From CAYOYK01 sp964408185 (GTDB lineage Bacteria > Bacillota > Clostridia > Christensenellales > Aristaeellaceae), in contig CAYOYK010000048.1 of the NCBI GenBank assembly GCA_964408185.1, positions 1-18,975 of the forward strand: a DNA stretch of 18,975 nt. Reading direction: 5' to 3'. Below the pieces are notes generated by a model. The model had not been told where the DNA came from. It did no database searches and saw nothing but the letters and a program-made list of their open reading frames with translations. The translations under genes were made by a program, and so were the position numbers. Positions 1-7,274 of the stretch are shown piece by piece; position 1 is the stretch's first letter; the number at the start of each line of letters is the position of its first letter.

Positions 1-192
1 GCCCCGCAGGGCCACCATGCCTGCATGCCGTCCCTTGCACAGGAACAAGTCAACAAGCGCAGGGCAGCAGTTCGGCCAAGCCGGGCACCGCAGGCGTGCT
101 AACGCTATCACGCAAGTTTTCTGGGCGATCGCTTGTAGCACAAGCTGGGCGTGCTGGCCCATCGATCGGCCTCAAACACGCTGTTTCTTTTG

Positions 193-226
193 GTTACTTT
201 TCTTTTCAGCTGAAAAGAAAAGTGAC
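193..226. repeat. Long palindrome centred on CAGCTG
   Basis: Positions 196-223 form a perfect palindrome with 14-base arms and no spacer, centred on CAGCTG at 207-212. One T/G mismatch further out (195/224) extends it to 193-226. The arms are pyrimidine-rich on one side (TTTTCTTTTC) and purine-rich on the other. It is A/T-rich, unlike the GC hairpins that follow directly. It could be an interspersed palindromic unit, a cruciform-forming site or a bidirectional hairpin; nothing in the window decides among these. Confidence 0.8.
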
Positions 227-229
227 GAA

Positions 230-420
230 CCTCAGCCCGCAGGCTGAGGCACCGTTCCCGCGCCCGTAGGCGCGAAACCCCTGCGGCCCCGCAGGGCCGC
301 CCTCCTGCGCCGCAGGCGCAAAGCCGCGCCGCAGGCGCAAACGCGCGCCGCGCAGGCGCAAAGCCCGCGCCGCGCAGGCGCAAAGCCGCGCCGCAGGCGC
401 AAACGCGCGCCGCGCACGCC
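230..420. repeat. Array of GC-rich hairpins with CGCA/GCA loops
   Basis: Successive inverted repeats share a short loop of CGCA, CGTA or GCA: 230-249 (CCTCAGCC/GGCTGAGG, loop CGCA), 259-274 (CGCGCC/GGCGCG, loop CGTA), 285-298 (GGCCC/GGGCC, loop CGCA), 306-320 (TGCGCC/GGCGCA, loop GCA), 326-338 (GCGCC/GGCGC, loop GCA) and related copies up to about 410. Within it a 44-base segment at 311-354 is repeated exactly at 373-416, a period of 62 bases. The trailing bases between hairpins are often AAA or AAAC. This resembles a REP-like intergenic array rather than coding DNA. Confidence 0.75.
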
Positions 421-443
421 AAAAAACAGCCCTTTCGGGCTGT
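421..443 (-). terminator. Intrinsic terminator of the ABC transporter operon
   Basis: Read on the minus strand this is a 7-bp stem (ACAGCCC/GGGCTGT) with a GAAA tetraloop followed directly by six T residues (421-426 on the plus strand are AAAAAA). The stem begins within the stop codon of the FAD-oxidoreductase gene. Structure and position are those of a standard Rho-independent terminator closing the leftward operon. Confidence 0.92.
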
Positions 444-1672
444 CATGATTCATAATGCAGTCTTACCCCCTGCGCGGCAATCGCCGCTTGCAGCGCAGGC
501 AAGTCCATCGCCCGCGCATCGCACGCGCCATGCGCCCCGCGCGCCATCAGCGCGGCAGCCACCCCCGCCGCCTGCCCCGTGAGCGCGCACACGGGAATGA
601 CGCGCGTCACATCCCACGCCCAGCCGTCCGAGGAGATCATCCGCCCGGCGGCAAGCAGGTTGGACGCCGCGTCCGTGTACAGGCAGCCCCAAGGGATCTC
701 GTACCAGTCGCCGACACGCTCAAAATCGCTGGCAAGGCCGATGGAATCCTCCCGGCGCTGGCAGCGGTCGTCCTCGCGCAGCGTGAACGCGCCGTCAATG
801 CGACGCGTCTCGCGGAGCTGAGGCAGGCTGGGCAAAGCGGTCACATCGCGCGCGTGCCGATCGTCGCCGCGCAGCTTCTCAAGCAGCATCCCGCGCCCGT
901 CTAGGATAAAGCGCGTCTCCTCCGCGTTGTCCACGCCGCTGATGTTCGGGTAGCCCGCCGGATGCCCTTGACCGTGCAGATCCGCCCCGCAGGCCATCCA
1001 GCGCCGCTGCTGCAAGGCGCGCGACTTGGCCGTGAGGCTGCACGTCTGCGCGATGCAGGACAGGTAGTTGCGGCCCTCGATGCACGGCGCGTTCGCGCGG
1101 AAGAACAGATCCGCGTCGCCGGTCGCGTCAATCACCACGCGCGCCGGGTAGAACTCGCGGCCCGATTTGCTCTCGCAGATCACCCCCGCGCAGCGCTCGC
1201 CCTCCATAACGGGCTTGGCCGCGAGAATATCCAGCCGGAGCTGAACGCCCTCGGCCTGCAAGCGCTCGTCAATGGCAAGCTGGAACAGCGTGGGGGAGAA
1301 AAACGTGCCGTAGCGCCCGCCGACGCGGTGCTGCTTCTCCGGCCGCACCAGCGCGATATCCGACGGGCCGCCGGGCTCGCGCCATATTTGGGGCAGCGTA
1401 TCATCCCCGTAGCGGATGGAGAGGCGCAGCAGCTCCTCGGCCAGCCCGAAGATGAGCTGCTCGCCCTGCCCGTTGCACAGCGGCTCGTACCAGTTGATGA
1501 GCCCGTTGGTGGCAAGCCCGCCGTAAAGGATGCTCTTTTCCAGCAGGAGCACGCTCGCGCCCTGCCGACGTGCCGCGAGGGCGGCCGCGATTCCCGCGAT
1601 GCCGCCCCCCGCTACGATGACCTCCGCGCCCTCGCGGATGGGAAGTGTGTTGCTTTCGGTGATGCTTTCCAT
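443..1672 (-). CDS. FAD-dependent oxidoreductase (PF12831 type)
   Basis: A 409-residue flavoprotein of the FAD_oxidored type often found in carbohydrate operons. The N-terminal Rossmann motif is GGGIAG at residues 22-27, with the ribose-binding Glu about 20 residues later (E45). The C-terminal FAD-binding segment contains LLAAGRMIS and TGQAAGVAAAL. There is no signal peptide or membrane segment, so it is cytosolic. Two starts are possible: ATG at 1678 overlaps the permease stop by 4 bases but has GAAGGG directly abutting it, while ATG at 1672 has the same GAAGGG at a proper 6-base spacing, so I chose 1672. It is the last gene of the transporter operon and probably oxidises the imported sugar or a derivative; the substrate cannot be read from sequence. 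Confidence 0.9.
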   Translation of the reverse strand: MESITESNTLPIREGAEVIVAGGGIAGIAAALAARRQGASVLLLEKSILYGGLATNGLINWYEPLCNGQGEQLIFGLAEELLRLSIRYGDDTLPQIWREPGGPSDIALVRPEKQHRVGGRYGTFFSPTLFQLAIDERLQAEGVQLRLDILAAKPVMEGERCAGVICESKSGREFYPARVVIDATGDADLFFRANAPCIEGRNYLSCIAQTCSLTAKSRALQQRRWMACGADLHGQGHPAGYPNISGVDNAEETRFILDGRGMLLEKLRGDDRHARDVTALPSLPQLRETRRIDGAFTLREDDRCQRREDSIGLASDFERVGDWYEIPWGCLYTDAASNLLAAGRMISSDGWAWDVTRVIPVCALTGQAAGVAAALMARGAHGACDARAMDLPALQAAIAAQGVRLHYES

Positions 1673-1674
1673 GC

Positions 1675-2760
1675 TCATCCCTTCACAGCGCCCGCCGTCA
1701 GGCCGCTGACCATGTATTTTTGGAAGAAGATGAACAGCAGCACAATGGGCAGGGAGCCTGCCATGGAGAACGCCATCAGCGCGCCGTAATCGTGCGCGTA
1801 CTCGCCAAGGAAGCTCTGCGCCAGACCGACGGGCAGCGTTTTCATAGAGTTCTGCTGCATAATGGTCATGCTCATCAGGTAATCGTCCCACGCGGACAGG
1901 AAGGTATATATGCCCACGGCCACCAAGCCGGGCAGCGTCAGCGGCAGGAGGATCTGAAACAGCGTGCGCAGGCGGCCCGCGCCGTCGATGCGCGCGGATT
2001 CGTCCAGCGAGCGCGGCAGCGTATCAAAGAAGGATTTCATCAGCGTAATGGCCAGCGGCAGCGCGAAGGTGGTATCCGCCAGGATCACGCCCATGTACGT
2101 GTTGAGCAGGTTCCAGTTGGTGTAGAATGTGTACAGCGAGATCAGGATCACCACGATGGGGAACATCTGCACCGACAGAATGGCCGTGAGAATGGTGTTG
2201 CGACCCTTAAAGCGGTAGCGGGAGAACGAGTAGCCCGCCGGGATGGAGATGAACAGCACCGTCAGCACCGTGCCGATGGCCGTGATAAAGCTGTTGATAA
2301 AGTACTGCACATACTCGTGCTTGCTGAAAATCTTGATGTAGTTGTTCAGCGAGCTTTCCGGCGTAATGGTAAACGTCGGGGGCAGATGCATCAGCGTATG
2401 GCTGGGCTGAAGCGAGGATATCAGCATCCACAGCACGGGGAAGAGCAGCAGCAGCATAATGGCGATCACCAGCACGTACTTGAGCGCGTACTTGGCGCCC
2501 TTTTTGGCGCGCTTGTAGCCTCTGCGCTCGGTAAACCGCGCCTCCAGCATCCGGCTGATCAGCCACACGCCGACCGCCGCCGCCAGCATGACCACGCCGA
2601 CCGCGATGCAGCCGCCGCGCGCCGCCGCGTCCACGCGCTCCGCCAGATAGAGGAGCCTGCGCAGGCCCAGCACGGCCAGCGCGACAGCCGTAAACCGGAC
2701 CAGAAAGACAGCCAGCCATTCCCAAGAAAAGCGCTTATCGGGGGATTGTGCGTAATTCAT
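1675..2760 (-). CDS. Sugar ABC transporter permease, MalG type, with N-terminal extension
   Basis: A 361-residue inner-membrane permease of a carbohydrate ABC importer (CUT1, MalG-like). The EAA loop that docks the ATPase is at about residues 252-272 (DESARIDGAGRLRTLFQILL). The C-terminus (VSGLTAGAVKG) is typical of the family. The conserved core begins at about residue 85; before it are some 80 extra residues with two hydrophobic stretches (about 15-37 and 51-70) and a basic linker (RRGYKRAKKGAK). The usual family length is about 270-300, so the extension is real extra sequence. The start has GGAGGG 9 bases upstream. It is 19 bases downstream of the other permease and its stop overlaps the next gene's upstream ATG, implying translational coupling. 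Confidence 0.95.
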   Translation of the reverse strand: MNYAQSPDKRFSWEWLAVFLVRFTAVALAVLGLRRLLYLAERVDAAARGGCIAVGVVMLAAAVGVWLISRMLEARFTERRGYKRAKKGAKYALKYVLVIAIMLLLLFPVLWMLISSLQPSHTLMHLPPTFTITPESSLNNYIKIFSKHEYVQYFINSFITAIGTVLTVLFISIPAGYSFSRYRFKGRNTILTAILSVQMFPIVVILISLYTFYTNWNLLNTYMGVILADTTFALPLAITLMKSFFDTLPRSLDESARIDGAGRLRTLFQILLPLTLPGLVAVGIYTFLSAWDDYLMSMTIMQQNSMKTLPVGLAQSFLGEYAHDYGALMAFSMAGSLPIVLLFIFFQKYMVSGLTAGAVKG

Positions 2761-2779
2761 ATCTTCATTCCCTCCGCGA

Positions 2780-3784
2780 CTACTGATAATCGTTGGCGTA
2801 ACGGTCGCTGAGCTTGTTGGTGACCATTGTAATCACAAACAGCAGCACCAGCCACATCACGCCGATCGCGGCGCCCTTGCCGAAGTTGTAGCTCTTAAAC
2901 GCCTCCTGATAGGCGGCGATGGAGAGCGTCATCGTGGAGGCTCCCGTGCCGTTCATGTTGGCAATGATGGTGTACATTTGGAAGTTGTTCATAATGGCGA
3001 TCCATACCGAGGTGATCAGCACCGGGCGGATGGAGGGGATGATGACGTGCAGGAAGGTGTGCCAGCCGTTGGCGCCGTCGATGTGCGCGGCCTCCTCCAG
3101 CGAGGTATCCACGCTTTGCAGGCCGGCCAGCAGCATGACCATCATGTACGGGAGCTGCCGCCACACCGAGGCGACCACCACCGAGGCCATGGCCAGCGCG
3201 TTGGAGACCTGCCACGACAGCGTCACCTGATTTGTCAGCCCCGTCACATACGCGAGGTAGTTGATCACGCCAAAGTCCTGGTGGAACATCCAGCGCCACA
3301 CGATGGCCACCACCACGGACGGGATGGTCCACGGGATGAGCATCGCGCCGCGGAAGAAGCCGGTGCCCTTGATCTTGGAGTTGAGCAGCAGGGCGATCAG
3401 CATGCCCAGCACAAGCTGAATGATTACGGTGAAGGCCACAAAAACGAGCGTGTTGCCAAAATAACCGAGGATTTCACCGCGCTTAAAGAGCGAGGTGTAG
3501 TTTTTAAAGCTGTTCCATTCGAGGGTCGATAGCGAGGACAGGTTCTTTTCGCCGCTAAAAATGCCGGCGATCGTTTCGGAGGAAAAGTCAAACATCGGTT
3601 GGCTGATATTCTTGAGCTTGTAGGAAAAAAAGCTGACATAAATGCCCTTGAGGATCGGCAGCGCAATGACAATCAGCAGCACCAGCAGGGCCGGAACCAC
3701 CAGCGCGAAGCCAAACCAGCTGTCGGAGCGGGAGGCCCCAAGGCTTCTTTTGTTGATAACCATCTTGGTTTCAGCCTTCATCAT
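2780..3784 (-). CDS. Sugar ABC transporter permease, MalF type
   Basis: A 334-residue inner-membrane permease, partner of the following MalG-type subunit. After a short basic cytoplasmic N-terminus it has a first membrane helix at about residues 24-45, a periplasmic-type loop, and further helices. The EAA motif is at about 229-250 (LEEAAHIDGANGWHTFLHV). An open frame extends 24 codons further upstream, but that extension reads through an intergenic stem-loop; ATG at 3784 has AAAGGAG about 10 bases upstream and gives the normal family length. A second ATG follows immediately at 3781. It lies 98 bases downstream of the binding-protein gene, separated by a hairpin that may set the relative expression level. 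Confidence 0.95.
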   Translation of the reverse strand: MMKAETKMVINKRSLGASRSDSWFGFALVVPALLVLLIVIALPILKGIYVSFFSYKLKNISQPMFDFSSETIAGIFSGEKNLSSLSTLEWNSFKNYTSLFKRGEILGYFGNTLVFVAFTVIIQLVLGMLIALLLNSKIKGTGFFRGAMLIPWTIPSVVVAIVWRWMFHQDFGVINYLAYVTGLTNQVTLSWQVSNALAMASVVVASVWRQLPYMMVMLLAGLQSVDTSLEEAAHIDGANGWHTFLHVIIPSIRPVLITSVWIAIMNNFQMYTIIANMNGTGASTMTLSIAAYQEAFKSYNFGKGAAIGVMWLVLLFVITMVTNKLSDRYANDYQ

Positions 3785-3814
3785 GGTGCAGGCACTCCTT
3801 TGGTTTATAAAGAA

Positions 3815-3851
3815 TCGCCGTCCCTCCCGCCTTATGCAGGAAGGACGGCGA
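3815..3851 (-). promoter_or_regulatory. Intergenic stem-loop after the binding-protein gene
   Basis: A hairpin with a 9-bp outer stem (3815-3823 with 3843-3851), one mismatch, and a 3-bp inner stem around an 11-base loop. On the minus strand it is followed by TTCTTTATAA, not a clean T-run. It sits between the binding-protein gene and the first permease gene. Such hairpins commonly protect the upstream binding-protein mRNA or partially terminate transcription so that binding protein exceeds membrane subunits. Role inferred from position. Confidence 0.5.
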
Positions 3852-3882
3852 AACACAACTTTACTCGGGATCCGACGTCAGA

Positions 3883-5157
3883 TTACTCCTCGTCGTACAT
3901 TTCCTGAATGATTTCCTGGCACTCGGTCATCACGGTGGCGACGTCCTCGCCCTGGGCGATGCGGGTCAGCGCGTTGACGATTTCCTTATCGGCGTCCATG
4001 AAGTGCAGGCCGGCCACGGGCAGCGGGCGGGCGGAAGCCATCGCTTGCACGTACACGGCGGTGGTCTCGCTCACGTCGTTGAACACTTCGGCCATCACGG
4101 AGGCGCGGGAGCTCATCTTGCCCTGGTTGCCATCCTTGAAGATCTTGATGACGGTGGAGTCGCTCATGTATTCGAGGAAGCGGCCAACCTGCGGCATCAG
4201 CTCGTCGGGGCAGCTGTCCAGCACGACCAGGTAGTGGTTGATCACGTAGCCGGAGCCGGCGGGACCGTCAGCACCGGGGATGACGAAGCAGCCAAAGTCC
4301 TCGTAGAATTTCGCTTCGTCGGGGGCGGCGGCGGCAGCGGCCTTCACGGTCGCTTCCAGATCCCAGTAGAAGCCGATCTTGCCCTGGCCAAACAGGTTGC
4401 GCAGATCCTTGAAGCTGTTGCCCACGGTGGGGGACACGCCGTCCGTGATGAGCTTCTGGATTTCGGTGAAGGCTTCGATGGAGGCGTCGCTGGCAAGGCT
4501 GATCTTTCCATCAGCGTCTTGGAAGTCGCCGCCGTGAGCCCACAGCGCGGGGAACGTGTTGTAGCCCTCGCCGGCTTCCACGCCGTTGGAGTTGGGGATC
4601 GCCAGACCGTAGATGTCGTCGCCGAGAGCGGAGATCTTGTACGCGTCCTCAATCAGCTCGGCCCAAGTCTGGGGGAGGGTCTCGATGCCGGCCTGAGCCA
4701 GCAGAGCCTTGTTGTAGTACACGGCGTAGGTGTTGCCAAACCAAGGCATAGCCACCATTTTGCCGTCCACGGTCACGCCCTCGATGGCGCTGGCGGCGTA
4801 GTCGGCCTTGACTTCGTCGCTGATGTAGGGCCCGATGTCCTTCAGCACGCCCAGCTCAAGGAGCTGCGGCAGCCATTCGGCCTTGATGTGGGCGACGTAG
4901 GGGGCGTTATGCGCGCTGGCAGCGGTAAGCAGCTGGTCCAGATACGCGGCATAGGGGTTGGACTGAGAGTAGTCCACCACGATGTCGGGATTTTCCGCCA
5001 TAAAGGCGTCGGCAGATCCGCCGTAAACGGGGATCAGGGTTTCCTCGGCCAGCGCCCAGCTGGTCCAGCTGATGGTGGTCTTTTCTTCCGCGCTCGCCAT
5101 CGCGCACAGCGATACCAGCATCGTCACGGAGAGAAGCAACGCTAGGAACTTTTTCAT
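3883..5157 (-). CDS. Extracellular sugar-binding protein of ABC importer
   Basis: A 424-residue family 1 extracellular solute-binding protein, first gene of the importer operon. The N-terminus is a classic signal peptide: MKK, a hydrophobic core of about 16 residues, then AMASA followed by EE, fitting signal peptidase I cleavage after residue 23. A Cys lies in the core but there is no good lipobox, so I do not call it a lipoprotein. The mature part starts TTISWTSWALAEE and contains a sugar-binder-like stretch (MVAMPWFGNTYAVYYNK). The start has AAGGCGG about 10 bases upstream. The operon has no ATPase gene, as is usual for CUT1 importers that share an MsmK-type ATPase. Neighbours suggest an oligosaccharide, glycoside or sugar acid as ligand. 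Confidence 0.95.
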   Translation of the reverse strand: MKKFLALLLSVTMLVSLCAMASAEEKTTISWTSWALAEETLIPVYGGSADAFMAENPDIVVDYSQSNPYAAYLDQLLTAASAHNAPYVAHIKAEWLPQLLELGVLKDIGPYISDEVKADYAASAIEGVTVDGKMVAMPWFGNTYAVYYNKALLAQAGIETLPQTWAELIEDAYKISALGDDIYGLAIPNSNGVEAGEGYNTFPALWAHGGDFQDADGKISLASDASIEAFTEIQKLITDGVSPTVGNSFKDLRNLFGQGKIGFYWDLEATVKAAAAAAPDEAKFYEDFGCFVIPGADGPAGSGYVINHYLVVLDSCPDELMPQVGRFLEYMSDSTVIKIFKDGNQGKMSSRASVMAEVFNDVSETTAVYVQAMASARPLPVAGLHFMDADKEIVNALTRIAQGEDVATVMTECQEIIQEMYDEE

Positions 5158-5337
5158 GTGTCAGAGTCCGCCTTTCCATTTATTCAAGAGAGCGTACCAA
5201 ACGCGTCCTTCGCTCTCCATCTGGGTACATCATAATCGATAGCGCCGGAATCGAAAAGACCAATTCGCTCTCTCGCGCTCGATGAAAAATAGTATTGCTA
5301 TTCGCATAAACGTGTGATATACTATTTGGCCATTCAG
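5158..5337. promoter_or_regulatory. Inter-operon regulatory region upstream of the binding-protein gene
   Basis: This 180-base A/T-richer gap separates the nine-gene operon from the transporter operon, both leftward. It contains two inverted repeats: GAGAGCG (5188-5194) with CGCTCTC (5211-5217), and a wider pair at 5287-5295/5319-5327. A weak minus-strand -10 candidate TATGAT lies at 5229-5234, but the -35 region 17 bases upstream (TTTTCG) is poor, so a promoter here is probable from operon logic but not well defined by sequence. Activation by a regulator would fit a weak -35. Confidence 0.45.
5287..5327. promoter_or_regulatory. Separated inverted repeat, possible operator or weak terminator
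   Basis: AAATAGTAT at 5287-5295 is matched exactly by its reverse complement ATACTATTT at 5319-5327, with 23 bases between. The half-sites are about 32 bases centre to centre, roughly three helical turns, which suits a dimeric or looping regulator. On the minus strand the second arm runs into ATTTTTC, so it might also act as a weak terminator for the upstream operon, although the A/T-rich stem would be unstable. It lies upstream of the likely transporter promoter. Confidence 0.45.
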
Positions 5338-6078
5338 TTACCAGATCGTGGAATCCAACAGCAGCGCCATGCCGTGAAGCATGTCCCCGCCGGAGGTCGC
5401 GCCCACGCTGGCCAGCGCGCGCACAGCGGCCTCAAGGTCGGCTTTGCCGTACAGCCCCGCCAGCACGTCCAGCACAGGCCCCCCAAAGTAGCCCTCCCGC
5501 GCGAGGGTCAGGTAGCGGGCGCTCACGTCGGTCGTATCGTCCAGCCCGCGCAGGCGGAAGGGCGGCTCGCGTCCGGCCGCGCGGCACAGGGCCATCACGC
5601 CCACGCACGCGTCGTCGTAGGCGGGGGTCAGGCCGCCGCCAAGGCCGAGGTAGCGCGCCGCGTCCGGGCCGAGCAGCGCGCTTTCGGCGCGCAGGCGCAG
5701 GCGTTCCGGCAGCAGGCCGAAGCCGTTGGGCACAGCCCGCGCCAGCGCCAGAAACTCGTCCCGCGTCGGCTCCCCTGTATAGGAAGGAACCCGCCCGTCC
5801 CACGTCGCGTCCCGCGCGAGGGTCGCCCCGCGCCCGCCCGCCGTCAGCCGCTCCGCGCTCAGCGCGGCGGGCATGCCGGGCTCCAGCCCGTCCAGCCAGT
5901 CGGGCGGCACGAGCGCGCTGTCCGGCAGCACGTCGCAGGGGCGTGTCGTCAGCGTCAGCAGGCGCGGCCCGGACGGCGTGCGCAGCATCAGGTTCGCGGT
6001 GCGCTCAAACACGGAATGCACGCGCCCGGCGGCGGGCGCGTCAAACGCGGGGGTCAGCCGCGCGAGGCAGACGCTCAC
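5338..6078 (-). CDS. DUF2877 protein, AllH-like acyltransferase subunit
   Basis: A 246-residue DUF2877 protein. Family hallmarks seen: an N-terminal VHSVFERTANL, the central GLGGGLTPAYDDACVGVM (about 157 residues into the protein), and the C-terminal GATSGGDMLHGMALLL. In E. coli the DUF2877 protein AllH (YlbF) works with FdrA (AllF) and YlbE (AllG) as oxamate carbamoyltransferase. The open frame extends far upstream inside the kinase gene, but GTG at 6078 fits: it overlaps the kinase stop by 4 bases (GTGA), has GGAG 5 bases before it, and gives normal family length. It is the last gene of the operon, so the kinase sits between AllG-like and AllH-like genes, implying a joint function. Confidence 0.88.
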   Translation of the reverse strand: MSVCLARLTPAFDAPAAGRVHSVFERTANLMLRTPSGPRLLTLTTRPCDVLPDSALVPPDWLDGLEPGMPAALSAERLTAGGRGATLARDATWDGRVPSYTGEPTRDEFLALARAVPNGFGLLPERLRLRAESALLGPDAARYLGLGGGLTPAYDDACVGVMALCRAAGREPPFRLRGLDDTTDVSARYLTLAREGYFGGPVLDVLAGLYGKADLEAAVRALASVGATSGGDMLHGMALLLDSTIW

Positions 6079-7250
6079 GCCTGCTCCAGCAGCCGCGCAC
6101 AGCCGCGCGCGACCATCAGCTCCTCGTTGGTTTCCAGCGCCCACACCTCCACGCCGCTGTCCGCCGCGCTGATCTTGCCCTCGTATCCGCGCACGTTGCG
6201 GGCCGGGTCCAGCTTGGCGTTCAGGAAGCCGAGCCGATCGGCCACCCGGCCGCGCAGCCAAGCGTCGTTTGTGCCGATGCCCCCGGTGAAGCACAGCGCG
6301 TCCAGCCCGCCAAGGTACGCCGTGTACATGCCGATATAGCCGACGATCTCGTCCGCGAAGGCGTCCAGCGCGAGCTGCGCGCGCTCGTCGCCCGCGTCCG
6401 CGGCGGACTCCACGTCCCGGATGTCGTTGCTCACGCCGGAGAGGCCCTTCAGGCCGCTCTGCGCGGACAGGGCCGTCATGGCCGCGTCCAGCCCGCCCAG
6501 CTCCCGCGCGAGGACGGGCAGGCAGAACACATCCAGATCGCCGACGCGGTTGTTGTGGAAAACGCCGCTCTGCGGGGTCGCGCCCATGGAGGCCGCGACG
6601 CTCCGGCCGTCCCGGATGGCGCAGAGCGAGCTGCTGCCGCCCAGATGCGCGCTGATGACGCGGCGCGCGTTGGGGGCCTCCCGCCCCATTTTCCACGCGA
6701 TGTAGCTGTGGCTGGAGCCGTGGAAGCCGTAGCGGCGCACGCCGTATTGGGCCACCCACTCGTAGGGCACGCCGTACACCGCGCGCTCGATGGGGATGGT
6801 GGCATGGAACGCCGTCTCAAAGCAGGCGATCTGGGGCACGCCGGGGTAGCGCTCGGCCACGCTTTTCATCATGGCGAGGTACACGGGGTTGTGCGCGGGC
6901 GCGAACACGCTCATGCGCTCCATCTCGGCCATCAGCGCCTCATCCACCCGCTGCGAGCCGGATACGCTCCCGCCGTGCACGGCCTTGTAGCCCACCGCGT
7001 CCATCGCGGCCAGCTCCACGGGCAGGCCCAGCCGCGCCAGCGCCGCGAGGCATAGCTCCAGCGCGTCCAAATGCGTTTTCGCCGCGCAAGCGCCGGTTTC
7101 CTCCTTGCCGTTGGCCTTTACGCGGTATGCGCCCCGCCCGCCGACGCTCTCCACGCCGCAGGTCGCCAGCAGGGTTTCCTGCGCGTCCATGCGGTACAGC
7201 TTGCATTTGAAGCTCGTGGAGCCCAAGTTGAGCACGATGATTTGTAGCAT
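6075..7250 (-). CDS. Acetate-kinase-family acyl-phosphate kinase, divergent active site
   Basis: A 391-residue member of the acetate/propionate/butyrate kinase (ASKHA) family, cytosolic. Motifs align end to end with acetate kinase: LNLGSTSFK (N8), VHGG (91-94), APAHNP (H120), FETAFH, YGFHGSSH (H177), AHLGG, NNRVGD (R235), SGVSND, GGIG and TNEE. Several catalytic positions known from Methanosarcina AckA differ: R91 is Lys (K89), D148 is Glu (E145), the acyl-pocket L122 is Ala (A119), N211 is Gly (G205). Overall length is normal and other catalytic residues are kept, so it looks active but with a different acyl substrate. GGAGG lies 8 bases before the ATG. In E. coli the equivalent operon position is held by carbamate kinase, from an unrelated fold. 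Confidence 0.88.
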   Translation of the reverse strand: MLQIIVLNLGSTSFKCKLYRMDAQETLLATCGVESVGGRGAYRVKANGKEETGACAAKTHLDALELCLAALARLGLPVELAAMDAVGYKAVHGGSVSGSQRVDEALMAEMERMSVFAPAHNPVYLAMMKSVAERYPGVPQIACFETAFHATIPIERAVYGVPYEWVAQYGVRRYGFHGSSHSYIAWKMGREAPNARRVISAHLGGSSSLCAIRDGRSVAASMGATPQSGVFHNNRVGDLDVFCLPVLARELGGLDAAMTALSAQSGLKGLSGVSNDIRDVESAADAGDERAQLALDAFADEIVGYIGMYTAYLGGLDALCFTGGIGTNDAWLRGRVADRLGFLNAKLDPARNVRGYEGKISAADSGVEVWALETNEELMVARGCARLLEQA

Positions 7251-7274
7251 GGGTTTTTCCTCCGTTCATGAAAA

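Larger units (their letters stand above)
1..442. other. Gene-free region with hairpins and a palindrome
   Basis: I support no gene here. The open frames on both strands are short, lack a convincing ribosome binding site, and the minus-strand ones translate the GC repeats into low-complexity Arg/Ala/Cys-rich protein. The region holds a small hairpin at 131-145 (GCTTGT/ACAAGC), a long palindrome at 193-226, a series of GC-rich hairpins from 230 to about 420, and the terminator of the leftward operon at 421-443. The first bases of the window (1-12, GCCC-CGCA-GGGC) are another hairpin of the same kind as those at 230-420, so the element type recurs. Confidence 0.7.

Noticed and set aside
17..247. 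76-codon plus-strand open frame at the left edge
   Set aside because: No ribosome binding site, no recognisable family, and its end runs through the perfect palindrome and first hairpin.
311..416. CRISPR-like repeats
   Set aside because: The repeated segment occurs only twice, is itself composed of small hairpins, and the intervening bases are the same repeat material rather than unique spacers.
1720..2811. 363-codon plus-strand open frame
   Set aside because: Antisense to the MalG-type permease; translation is Gln/His/Arg-rich and featureless.
4003..5145. 380-codon plus-strand open frame
   Set aside because: Antisense to the binding-protein gene, low-complexity Val/Gly/His composition, no ribosome site.
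5229..5257. Confident promoter for the transporter operon
   Set aside because: The -10 candidate TATGAT is fair but the -35 at proper spacing matches poorly, so I only mention it within the regulatory region.
5338..6759. DUF2877 gene starting far upstream at 6759
   Set aside because: The first 227 codons lie in the wrong frame over the kinase gene and are Arg/Gly-rich; the GTG at 6078 with a GGAG site gives family length.
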